Shown here: one piece after another, positions 1-7,647 of the stretch
How the letters are laid out: the number at the start of each line of letters is the position of its first letter
How positions within the stretch are numbered: the first letter of the stretch is position 1
Assembly (NCBI GenBank): GCA_017849455.1
Contig: JAFIGX010000009.1
Coordinates: forward strand, 1-64,000
DNA length: 64,000 nt
Direction of reading: 5' to 3'
Origin: Pseudobacter sp.
Lineage (GTDB): Bacteria > Bacteroidota > Bacteroidia > Chitinophagales > Chitinophagaceae
Position numbers and translations under genes: made by a program
The notes under the pieces: generated by a model
What the model was told of the DNA's origin: nothing
The model's input: the letters and a program-made list of their open reading frames with translations, nothing else
Database searches by the model: none

Positions 1-322
1 ATTAAAGTGGCACGTGAACTGGGTTCAGAACGTCGCAAGACAGTTCGGTCCCTATCTGTGATGGGCGTTAGAATATTGAGTGGACATGACCTTAGTACGA
101 GAGGACCGGGTCGTACGGACCGCTGGTGTATCTGTTGTGCCGCCAGGTGCAATGCAGAGTAGCTACGTCCGGCCAGGATAAACGCTGAAAGCATCTAAGC
201 GTGAAACCTTCCACGAGATGAGTATTCTTTTAAGGGTCGTCAAAGACTATGACGTTGATAGGCTACAGATGTAAAAGTGGTAACACTAAAGTCGAGTAGT
301 ACTAATTACCCGTACGCTTTAA
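1..322 (+). rRNA. 23S ribosomal RNA, 3' end (partial)
   Basis: The window opens inside the 23S rRNA gene. The universally conserved sarcin-ricin loop (AGTACGAGAGGACC) is at 94-107. The domain VI helices follow, and the RNA probably ends near 322, just after GTACTAATTACCCGTACGC. The 5' part lies outside the window, so 16S and the spacer tRNAs cannot be seen. The 3' boundary is estimated to within about 10 bases. A 5S gene follows, giving the normal order of a bacterial rrn operon. Confidence 0.97.
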
Positions 323-404
323 TTTTTTTTAATTAACAATTTCAAGAATTTTAATTGTTTGTTACGTTTCTCGCATTTACAACTTCCCAATATGACCTTA
401 TTAC

Positions 405-491
405 ATGTTGAAATGTTAACAAGTTGACAGGTTAACAAATGATTTCCCAACGGATTTCCTTTTCATCCTATCAACCTTTCAACATATTAAC
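405..491. repeat. GTTGA-type inverted repeat element, copy A (23S-5S spacer)
   Basis: The spacer between 23S and 5S holds GTTGA-rich DNA on the left (about 407-440, with GTTGAAATGTTAAC and AGTTGACAGGTTAAC). Its imperfect reverse complement (TATCAACCTTTCAAC) is on the right, at about 468-482. The same vocabulary recurs at 19457, 38475, 50680 and 57739. In the rRNA precursor the arms could pair next to 5S. Confidence 0.6.
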
Positions 492-495
492 TACT

Positions 496-606
496 TATGG
501 TGGTTTTGCCGAGGGTGTTCACCTCTTCCCATACCGAACAGAGAAGTTAAGCCCCTCATGGCCGATGGTACTGCACCAAAATGCGGGAGAGTAGGTAGCT
601 GCCATA
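496..606 (+). rRNA. 5S ribosomal RNA
   Basis: About 110 nt with the 5S hallmarks: CCATACCGAACAGAGAAGTTAAG (two overlapping parts of it at about 529-551) and the 3' block GCGGGAGAGTAGGTAGCTGCC closing against the 5' end TGGTGGTTTTGCCGAG. It lies about 175 nt after 23S, as expected in an rrn operon, and an intrinsic terminator follows directly. The ends are approximate. Confidence 0.95.
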
Positions 607-613
607 TTCTTTG

Positions 614-649
614 AAAAAGCCTTTCAGCTTGTGCTGAGAGGCTTTTTTG
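614..649 (+). terminator. rrn operon intrinsic terminator
   Basis: A 15-bp stem, AAAAAGCCTTTCAGC pairing with GCTGAGAGGCTTTTT across a TTGT loop, ends in a run of T. It lies 8 nt after 5S and closes the rRNA operon. Any start codon for the next gene inside this hairpin is therefore unlikely. Confidence 0.9.
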
Positions 650-690
650 TTTTCTGCCATTTCAATGACCTATTATTCCGCAAGTGCCTT

Positions 691-698
691 TATATTTG
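691..698 (+). promoter_or_regulatory. -7 box (TATATTTG) of apbE
   Basis: TATATTTG fits the Bacteroidota -7 consensus TAnnTTTG and ends 5 nt before the ATG at 704. Transcription would start 1-3 nt before the codon, so the mRNA would be almost leaderless. No clear -33 TTTG is seen at 19-nt spacing. Confidence 0.5.
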
Positions 699-703
699 TC
701 TAC

Positions 704-1711
704 ATGCGATACTTGCTTTTCCTGCTACCCTTCCTGCTCCCGGCCATCACAGCCAACAGATCACCCGCTGTCAGGGCCTGGCATCTCACCGGCACAGCCC
801 AGGGCACTACCTGGCAAATGACCTACTATGCCACCGATAGCATCGTTACCAAACGACAGATCGATAGCATCCTCGACAAGATCGATAGCTCCCTCTCTAT
901 CTACAAACCTTATTCACTGATCAGCCAATTCAACCAGTCCGATTCCGGTATCGATGTCGATGACCATTTTGTACAGGTGATCAAAGCATCGCTCGAAACT
1001 TACCACCAGACCGGGGGCATTTTCGACGTCACAGTTCAGCCATTGGTGCAGGCATGGGGCTTCAGTGCAAAAAAGATTAATACATTGCCAGATTCACTGA
1101 CCATTCAGTCCTTACGCCAATGTGTAGATTCACGATATTTACTACTTCGGGGTCACCGGCTGATCAAACTGAAACCCTGCGTGAAGATCGATGTAAACGG
1201 CATTGCACAGGGATACAGCGTAGATGTGCTGGCCGGCTTCCTGGAACAAAATCGGATCAGGGATTATATTGTTGAACTGGGCGGAGAGATCCGGGTGAAA
1301 GGCAGAAAACAACCATCCAACGAGAAGATGAAGATCGGTATTGAATCTCCCGGCGATGATCCCATTGCTCTTTCCATGATGCAAACCATCATCCAGCTCG
1401 ATAGCGGGGCCATCACTACCTCCGGCAGCTACCGGCGGTACTACGAGAGCAACGGAAAAAAGATCTCGCACCTGATCGACCCCCGCACAGGTTACTCGAT
1501 GCAGAACGAACTGATCAGCGTAACAGTGTACGCAAAGGATGCGATCACAGCAGATGCCTATGATAACGCCCTGATGGTAATGGGCCTGCACGATGCCATG
1601 CAATTCGTGGAAAAACATAAGGAAATGGCGGCCTATTTTATCTATCACAATGGCGCAGGTAAAATATCGGATACTGCCAGCAGTTTATTTTATAAATTTA
1701 TGAACCCATAA
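704..1711 (+). CDS. apbE: FAD:protein FMN transferase (ApbE family)
   Basis: The 335-aa protein should move FMN from FAD onto a threonine of exported or membrane flavoproteins such as Nqr or Rnf subunits, acting outside the cytoplasmic membrane. Family motifs are visible: FDVTVQPLVQAWGF (about 107-120), KIDVNGIAQGY (161-171), TSGSYRRYY (239-247) and HLIDPRTG (256-263). The last metal-site segment reads TADAYDNA (282-289), where many relatives have a threonine in place of the Asn. The start at 704 gives a signal peptide (MRYLLFLLPFLLPA). The same frame is open back to 647, but that codon lies in the rrn terminator. A -7 box at 691-698 supports 704. The gene stands alone between the rRNA operon and the oxidoreductase pair, and its flavin acceptor is not in the window. 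Confidence 0.9.
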   Translation: MRYLLFLLPFLLPAITANRSPAVRAWHLTGTAQGTTWQMTYYATDSIVTKRQIDSILDKIDSSLSIYKPYSLISQFNQSDSGIDVDDHFVQVIKASLETYHQTGGIFDVTVQPLVQAWGFSAKKINTLPDSLTIQSLRQCVDSRYLLLRGHRLIKLKPCVKIDVNGIAQGYSVDVLAGFLEQNRIRDYIVELGGEIRVKGRKQPSNEKMKIGIESPGDDPIALSMMQTIIQLDSGAITTSGSYRRYYESNGKKISHLIDPRTGYSMQNELISVTVYAKDAITADAYDNALMVMGLHDAMQFVEKHKEMAAYFIYHNGAGKISDTASSLFYKFMNP

Positions 1712-1779
1712 CGACCACGCGATCCGGCATACCCTATCCTTTCCGGCGAAAACGTTGTAAGGTTCTTTAATATCTGATT

Positions 1780-2988
1780 ATGAGCAGAAGGAAATTCATT
1801 CAACAGGCAGGAGTGCTCACCGGCGGTTTGCTCCTGCATCAACAATTAATGGCCTCCCTTAGCAGCCCTTTCGAGCAAAAGATCAAAATTGGGTTCATCG
1901 GTTGCGGCGACAGAGGCAGAGGCATTATGCAGATCATGCGCGATCTTCCCGATCAATTCACGATCGCTGCCTATTGCGATATACTGGATTTCCGGCTTGA
2001 ACAGGTCCGTAAGGATGCCGGCGATACATCCATCAAAGAGTATAAAGATTACCGTCGCCTGCTCGACGATCGCACCATCCAGGCTGTGATCATCGCTACC
2101 CCGCTCAATATGCACTATCCCATTGCAGTGGATGCGCTCACAGCCGGCAAACATGTCTTCCTTGAAAAAACAATGACCTACGATATTCCCCAGGCCGAAT
2201 CCCTGGTGAAACTGGGCAAAAAATACAATGACCAGGTTATCCAGATCGGACATCAGTACCGCTATGTGCCACTATATTTTAAAGTGAAGGAGATGATCGA
2301 AAAAGGTTATCTCGGTAAAATTACGCATATTGATTGCCGTTGGGACCGTAACTGGAACTGGAGAAGGCCCGTGCCAGCCGGGTATTCCGACCGGCAGGTG
2401 AACTGGCGGATGTATAAGGCGTTTTCCGGTGGACTGGTAGCAGAGCTCCTCTCACACCAGATCGATTTTATCAACTGGGCCTTCAATACCCATCCCGATG
2501 AAGTACTGGGCACCGGCGGCATCGATTATTATAAAGACGGCCGCGAAACGTTCGACAATGTATCGGTAGTGCTCCGGTACAATAAGGAAAATATGATCGG
2601 GAATTTCGGGGCCACCTGCGGCAATGCCCGTGAAGGCTATATTTTCAAACTGAAAGGAACTAAAGGCACCGTCGCCCTGCTGGTGCATGAAGGAGTATAT
2701 TACCCTGAAGCATCTACCAAAAAAGAGCTCGAAACGGTTGATGGCGTAAGCGGCGCTACCAGGATCGAATGGAATAAAGACGGTGGCATACCTATCCTCA
2801 ATGAGCCCATGAAAGACGGCACCTGGTACGCATTGCAGGATTTTCATAAATGTGTCGTTGAAAAAGCCAAACCTGCTTCCAACGTGATCACCGGGGCCAC
2901 TACGGCCGTATGCGTACACCTCGCCAATAAAGCGGCCTATTCGCATACCATCCAGCAATGGAAACCTATTTATAATTTTTCATCATAA
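1780..2988 (+). CDS. Gfo/Idh/MocA-family oxidoreductase, Tat-exported
   Basis: 402 aa. A twin-arginine signal (MSRRKFIQQAGVLTGG) points to folded export to the periplasm. The Rossmann motif GFIGCGDRGRGI (38-49) binds NAD(P). The usual EKP motif reads LEKTMT near residue 132. A C-terminal alpha/beta substrate domain follows. Only 16 bp separate it from the next gene, a two-domain DUF1080 protein, so the two are probably co-transcribed. Gfo/Idh enzymes paired with DUF1080 proteins are associated with oxidation of sugars at C3 and cleavage of the resulting 3-keto-glycosides. The substrate here is unknown. Function beyond the family is inferred from the neighbourhood. Confidence 0.85.
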   Translation: MSRRKFIQQAGVLTGGLLLHQQLMASLSSPFEQKIKIGFIGCGDRGRGIMQIMRDLPDQFTIAAYCDILDFRLEQVRKDAGDTSIKEYKDYRRLLDDRTIQAVIIATPLNMHYPIAVDALTAGKHVFLEKTMTYDIPQAESLVKLGKKYNDQVIQIGHQYRYVPLYFKVKEMIEKGYLGKITHIDCRWDRNWNWRRPVPAGYSDRQVNWRMYKAFSGGLVAELLSHQIDFINWAFNTHPDEVLGTGGIDYYKDGRETFDNVSVVLRYNKENMIGNFGATCGNAREGYIFKLKGTKGTVALLVHEGVYYPEASTKKELETVDGVSGATRIEWNKDGGIPILNEPMKDGTWYALQDFHKCVVEKAKPASNVITGATTAVCVHLANKAAYSHTIQQWKPIYNFSS

Positions 2989-3004
2989 TTCTATCATTAC
3001 TATC

Positions 3005-4375
3005 ATGAAGAAATTATTCCTGGTTGCTCTGACCACTTTAACGACAGCATCCCTGATGGCCCAAAAATCATCCGACGGATGGGTAAGCCTGTTCGACGGA
3101 AAAACTTTGAACGGCTGGAAAAGATTATCGGGCAATGCCGAATACACGGTAGAGAACGGCGCCATCGTAGGTAAAACCATACCCAATTCACCCAACACTT
3201 TCCTGGTTACCGAAAAAGAGTATGGCGATTTTGTGCTGGAACTGGATATTCTCATGGAAGATACCACTTCCAATTCCGGCATCCAGTTCAGAAGCCATCT
3301 CAACCCACAGGGCAATAACGGCACCGGCCGCGTTTATGGATACCAGTTTGAAGTGGACCCTTCTTTTCGCCGGTGGACAGGCGGCGTGTATGATGAATTC
3401 CGCAGGGACTGGTTGTATCCCCTTTCCCTCAATCCCGCAGCGCAAAGCGCTTTCAAGAACGGGCAGTTCAATAAAGTGAGGATCGAATGTATCGGCCATC
3501 ATCTAAAAACATGGGTGAACGGTGTCCCTGCCGCTTATGTGGTAGACACCATGGATGCCAGCGGCTTCTTCGGCCTCCAGGTGCATAGCATCAAGACGCC
3601 CGCACAGGCCGGTAAAAAGATATTCTGGAAAAATATCAGGATCAAGACTACCAACCTCAAACCTACACCATTCGGTAAAGGCATTTATGTATACAATGCC
3701 ATTCCCAATACATTGTCCGATTATGAAAAGCAGAACGGATGGCGATTGCTGTTCGACGGCAAGAGCACCAAAGGCTGGAAAGGCGCGTACAAACCCGGCT
3801 TCCCGGAAAAAGGATGGACTGTAAAAGACGGATTGATCTCCGTGGATAGCTCCACTGGAAGGGAATCTACCAATGGTGGAGATATTGTAACCCTCGAACA
3901 GTTCTCCGCATTCGATCTCTCCTTCGATTTCAAATTGACCACCGGCGCCAACAGCGGCGTGAAATATTTTGTGACCCTCAGTGAGAACAACCCGGGATCT
4001 GCTATCGGTCTCGAATTCCAGTTGCTCGACGATAAAGTTCATCCTGATGCCAAAATGGGCCGTGATGGCAACCGCACACTGGCTTCCTTATACGACCTGA
4101 TCACTGCCACCAAGCAGGACCGTTTCGTGAAACAACCAGGTAACTGGAATACGGGCCGCATTATCGTTTACCCCAATAACCATGTAGAGCATTATCTCAA
4201 CGGCGTGAAAGTGCTCGAATATGAAAGAGGCTCGAAAGCATTCCGCGATCTGGTAGCGCTCAGCAAATACAAAGTATGGCCCAATTTCGGGGAAGCAAAA
4301 CAAGGATACATCCTTCTGCAGGACCATGGCAATGCTGTCAGCTTCAGAAGCATCAAGATCAGGACACTGAAATAG
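3005..4375 (+). CDS. Double DUF1080 protein (3-keto-disaccharide hydrolase family)
   Basis: 456 aa with a signal peptide (MKKLFLVALTTLTTASLMAQ). Two concanavalin-like DUF1080 domains (PF06439, now called 3-keto-disaccharide hydrolase) are marked by WVSLFDGKTLNGWK at 26-39 and GWRLLFDGKSTKGWKG near 245-260. Each is followed by the typical SGIQFRSH- or SGVKYF-like segments. It lies 16 bp after a Gfo/Idh/MocA dehydrogenase with the same orientation. The pair looks like an oxidise-then-cleave module acting on glycosides in the periplasm. Most family members have one domain. The tandem form may carry one catalytic and one binding domain, which is an inference. Confidence 0.85.
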   Translation: MKKLFLVALTTLTTASLMAQKSSDGWVSLFDGKTLNGWKRLSGNAEYTVENGAIVGKTIPNSPNTFLVTEKEYGDFVLELDILMEDTTSNSGIQFRSHLNPQGNNGTGRVYGYQFEVDPSFRRWTGGVYDEFRRDWLYPLSLNPAAQSAFKNGQFNKVRIECIGHHLKTWVNGVPAAYVVDTMDASGFFGLQVHSIKTPAQAGKKIFWKNIRIKTTNLKPTPFGKGIYVYNAIPNTLSDYEKQNGWRLLFDGKSTKGWKGAYKPGFPEKGWTVKDGLISVDSSTGRESTNGGDIVTLEQFSAFDLSFDFKLTTGANSGVKYFVTLSENNPGSAIGLEFQLLDDKVHPDAKMGRDGNRTLASLYDLITATKQDRFVKQPGNWNTGRIIVYPNNHVEHYLNGVKVLEYERGSKAFRDLVALSKYKVWPNFGEAKQGYILLQDHGNAVSFRSIKIRTLK

Positions 4376-4460
4376 ACCTGGTTGATCATTGATTGAACTG
4401 CCTTTTGTTGTAACTTTTGTTCCGAAAGATCCATTGTACGACAATAAAGCGAACTGCATC

Positions 4461-5333
4461 ATGAAGGCAGACCAAGCCAGCAGAACGGCACAATATATGG
4501 CCCTGTTCAGGGCGCTCGAATCGACCCGGCCTCCCGGTAAAAGATTGTTCACTGATCCGTATGCCGTTCATTTTCTCGACAACGGGCTAAAACGCGCAGT
4601 AAGATTTTCCCGGTTCCCCTTTGCGAGAAAGATCATTCAGGGTATCATCCATAAGCGGATCCCGGGCGCTTTCACGTCCGGTATTGCCCGCACAAAATAT
4701 ATCGATGACCTGCTTGAAACCACCATTGAAAGTGGTGTGAAGCAGGTCATCATTTTAGGCGCAGGTTTCGATACACGCGCTTTACGTCTCGATTTTTTGA
4801 AAGAGATCCCGGTCGTTGAGATCGATCACCCTAATACAGCGAAGCTCAAAGTCGGCGCCCTGCAAGCCATGCTTGGATCATTGCCGAAGAATGTGCGATA
4901 CTATCATATCGATTTCAATGAACAGAGCCTCGAAGATCTGGCCGCCCAACGCCATCTCGACCTGTCCATTCCTACCACCATCATCTGGGAAGGTGTTACC
5001 AACTATCTCTCGGAAACGGCCGTGGGAGACACTTTCAGCTTCCTGCAAAAATTCGCAATAGGGTCTTATATCATCTTCACTTATGTGCACCAGTCGGTCC
5101 TCGATGACCCGCATGCTTTTTTCGGTGGAGAAAAATTGCTCAATGATCTGGCTGAACTGGAAGAACGCTGGACATTCGGCATCGATCCGGACGACCTGAA
5201 AAATTACCTGGCGGAGTATGGTTATACGCTGCTGGAAGACCTCGGCGCTACCGAGTACCGCGACCGCTATATGCCCGAAAGGCCGGAGCGTGGGTATGAA
5301 TTTTACCGCACTGCTTTTGCAAAGAGAGAATGA
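4461..5333 (+). CDS. Class I SAM-dependent methyltransferase (LCMT/PPM1-like)
   Basis: 290 aa from the ATG at 4461 (MKADQASRTAQYMALFRA). The frame is open upstream to 4389, but those extra 24 residues do not resemble the family. The SAM-binding loop VIILGAGFDTRALRL, the acidic strand VVEIDHP and IIWEGVTNYLS match the group of small-molecule O-methyltransferases related to leucine carboxyl methyltransferase (TIGR00027 type). The substrate cannot be predicted. The stop TGA at 5331-5333 directly abuts the stop of the convergent oxidoreductase (shared TGATCA), leaving no intergenic terminator. Confidence 0.82.
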   Translation: MKADQASRTAQYMALFRALESTRPPGKRLFTDPYAVHFLDNGLKRAVRFSRFPFARKIIQGIIHKRIPGAFTSGIARTKYIDDLLETTIESGVKQVIILGAGFDTRALRLDFLKEIPVVEIDHPNTAKLKVGALQAMLGSLPKNVRYYHIDFNEQSLEDLAAQRHLDLSIPTTIIWEGVTNYLSETAVGDTFSFLQKFAIGSYIIFTYVHQSVLDDPHAFFGGEKLLNDLAELEERWTFGIDPDDLKNYLAEYGYTLLEDLGATEYRDRYMPERPERGYEFYRTAFAKRE

Positions 5334-6641
5334 TCAGACTACCGGTTCCCAACCTTTCTCGTATTCCCGCTTCCACCATTTCATGGCTGCCTTGTCTTTG
5401 ATATGCCCGTTCTTCGGATCACAGTACAGCGTTTGTCCTGTGCGTTGTGCAATATTGGCGAGATGGCAAAGCAGCACGCTTTTATGTCCCTCATCGACGG
5501 GCGCAGTAAGCGATGCTTCACCACGGATGGATTTGATGAAATTCTCGAAATGGTAGAGGTCGAGGTTACCACTGGCGCTGACAGGATTGGTGGGATCGCC
5601 GGTAACGGCCGATTTTACTTCCTTCATCAGTTTATTGTCTGCATCGAATATTTTGTAATCGCCATTGCCATTGTTCACGAGCGATCCTTTGTCACCGTAG
5701 ATCACGAATCCCCTGCCTGCCCCTTCTACGGGGAATTTATTACAGCTTCTTCCTTCCCAACTGATGAGCTTGTTGCCAAATTCGAAACTGGCAACCTGCG
5801 TGTCGGGTGTTTCCCAATCATCCTGGTAGGCATAACGGCCGCCGGATGAATTTACTTTGGTAGGAAAATCGACTCCCAGGAACCAGCGGCAGCAATCGAT
5901 CTCATGCGTACCATTGTTGCAGGTTTCGCTGGTGCCCCAATGCCAGAACCAATGCCAGTTATAATGCACGAGATTGTCTTTATAATCCCTCCGGGGCGCA
6001 GGCCCCTGCCAGAGTTCGAAATCGAGTGTCGATGGTACCGGCACCTTCTTCCCGTGACCAATGGACTTACGGTTATTCGCATACCAGGCTTTGCCGAAAT
6101 AAGGATTGCCGATAATACCGTCCCGCACCTGTTTCACTGCCTCGATCAATGTGGGAAAAGAACGTCGCTGATTGCCCATCTGGATGAGCTTACCGTATTT
6201 ATGCATGGCCTGTATGAGCAGCTCGCCTTCATAAGGGTTGTGGCTGCAGGGCTTTTCAACGTATACATGTTTACCATGCGCAACCCCGAGTATGGCGGCA
6301 GGTGCATGCCAGTGATCGGGTGTGGCCACTACCAGCGCATCGAAATCTTTTTTCCTGACCAACTCACGGATATCTTTCACAATGGCGGGCTTTTGCGCTG
6401 CATTGGCAAAGGGTTTCAATCCATTGGCGATCGCAGATTCTTCCACGTCGCAGAGATAGGCGATGCTCACGTTAGGCAGTTTGGCAAAAGATTCTGCAAG
6501 GTAGGCGCCGCGACTGTTGACGCCCATTACAGCCAGTACCACTTTATTGCTGGGCGCATTCTTTCCGAATACCGGGAAATTGAGGATGGTAATACCGACA
6601 CCTGCCCTGGCGGTGTTCTTGATGAAATCGCGTCTTTCCAT
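5334..6641 (-). CDS. Gfo/Idh/MocA-family oxidoreductase, Tat-exported
   Basis: 435 aa. The N-terminus MERRDFIKNTARAGVG is a twin-arginine signal. The Rossmann segment VVLAVMGVNSRGAYLAE lies at 34-50 and the family EKP motif (VYVEKPCSHN) at 127-135. HWFWHWGTSETCNNGTHEID is typical of the Bacteroidota secreted subgroup. It is probably an NAD(P)-dependent sugar or cyclitol dehydrogenase in the periplasm. It is the second such enzyme within 5 kb of the DUF1080 gene but on the opposite strand, so it forms its own unit. The substrate is unknown. It converges exactly on the methyltransferase stop. Confidence 0.85.
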   Translation of the reverse strand: MERRDFIKNTARAGVGITILNFPVFGKNAPSNKVVLAVMGVNSRGAYLAESFAKLPNVSIAYLCDVEESAIANGLKPFANAAQKPAIVKDIRELVRKKDFDALVVATPDHWHAPAAILGVAHGKHVYVEKPCSHNPYEGELLIQAMHKYGKLIQMGNQRRSFPTLIEAVKQVRDGIIGNPYFGKAWYANNRKSIGHGKKVPVPSTLDFELWQGPAPRRDYKDNLVHYNWHWFWHWGTSETCNNGTHEIDCCRWFLGVDFPTKVNSSGGRYAYQDDWETPDTQVASFEFGNKLISWEGRSCNKFPVEGAGRGFVIYGDKGSLVNNGNGDYKIFDADNKLMKEVKSAVTGDPTNPVSASGNLDLYHFENFIKSIRGEASLTAPVDEGHKSVLLCHLANIAQRTGQTLYCDPKNGHIKDKAAMKWWKREYEKGWEPVV

Positions 6642-6685
6642 GAGTAGTCAATTTGAAGGATTTAAAGATAGGGAATAGGAGGATA

Positions 6686-6713
6686 CAAAAAGCCCCGGCA
6701 ACCGTCGGGGCTT
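6686..6713 (-). terminator. Terminator of the stress operon
   Basis: AAGCCCCG and CGGGGCTT form an 8-bp GC-rich stem. Read on the minus strand it is followed by a T run, TTTTTG. It lies 25 nt after the universal stress gene stop and closes the minus-strand operon of the fusion gene and usp. Confidence 0.88.
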
Positions 6714-6737
6714 CTGAAACTAAACCTCTAAAAAAAC

Positions 6738-7613
6738 TTATAGTGCAGACATCGTTTCATTCTGTTGATCGACAGTGATAACAGGGATCTTTGATCCGTA
6801 TGATAATATTTTTCTCGTAATGCGGTTCCACCAACCAGGCATATGGAATTCTTTCAGCGGGTTGGCCATGATGAGATCGGCATTGATGCGTTTGGAAAAT
6901 TCGAGCGTGCTCTTGGCCAGGTTCTTTCCTTCGAGCAGGAAGCACTGTACCGGAATGGTCGACAGGCTCTGCACCACTTCCAGGGCCGTATTCATGATAT
7001 TGCCTGCAGGGCCGGGCTGCTCATCCTCTTTTCTCAGGGAAACCAGGTACACCGTTGATTTGAAGGAGCGGGCCAGCATAGTGGCCAGCTTGATGCGGTG
7101 GAGCGGCACTTCATCGGTGAGGGGCAATACGATCTTTTTGAAATGGCTTACGAGGCCGCTCGACCGGATGGCCAGTACAGGAATATTCGTTTTACGGGCC
7201 AATTGGCTGATGGACACGGCCGACCAGATCCGATGGATGAGGTTGAACTTGGCCAGTCCGACCACCACCATATCCATATCATACTGGCTGATATATTTCG
7301 CCAACTGCTGGCTTGGGTTCCCCGTGAGCAGGCTGATCTCGATATTGCCATCGCCGCAGAGATGATGACGGTAAAGATCGCGCAGGTTCTCCAGTTTCTT
7401 ACGGGCATTGTTCATATCGGCCGCATCGTAGGGCAGCAGCATGCTGACATCGAGGGGCAGTAATGGCAGCAGGTTTTTGGAAACTACATGAACCAGGTGC
7501 ACATTACAATGAAAATTATTGGCCAGTTCGATGGCTTTGGAGATGGCCCATTTGTTCTTGGCCGTAAAATCGACCGGCACCAGGATATTGTACAGTGTTT
7601 TTGGCATTGTCAT
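6738..7613 (-). CDS. Universal stress protein, tandem UspA domains
   Basis: 291 aa with two UspA folds. The first (about 5-145) begins YNILVPVDFTAKNKWAISKA and the second (about 155-285) begins FKKIVLPLTDEVPLHRIKLA. The ATP-binding G-x2-G-x9-G-S/T signature is weak in both halves, so nucleotide binding is doubtful. Two ATGs (7613, 7607) are possible starts. The gene follows the GT81-like/HAD fusion by 34 nt on the same strand and ends at a strong terminator. A stress regulator co-transcribed with a probable compatible-solute enzyme fits an osmotic or starvation response, which is an inference. Confidence 0.88.
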   Translation of the reverse strand: MTMPKTLYNILVPVDFTAKNKWAISKAIELANNFHCNVHLVHVVSKNLLPLLPLDVSMLLPYDAADMNNARKKLENLRDLYRHHLCGDGNIEISLLTGNPSQQLAKYISQYDMDMVVVGLAKFNLIHRIWSAVSISQLARKTNIPVLAIRSSGLVSHFKKIVLPLTDEVPLHRIKLATMLARSFKSTVYLVSLRKEDEQPGPAGNIMNTALEVVQSLSTIPVQCFLLEGKNLAKSTLEFSKRINADLIMANPLKEFHMPGWWNRITRKILSYGSKIPVITVDQQNETMSAL

Positions 7614-7647
7614 AGTTTTTTTGAGGTTTACAATAAAGGCTTAGCGT

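Noticed and set aside
647..703. Longer N-terminus for the ApbE protein starting at 647
   Set aside because: The start codon lies inside the rRNA operon terminator. The ATG at 704 follows a -7 box and gives a proper signal peptide.
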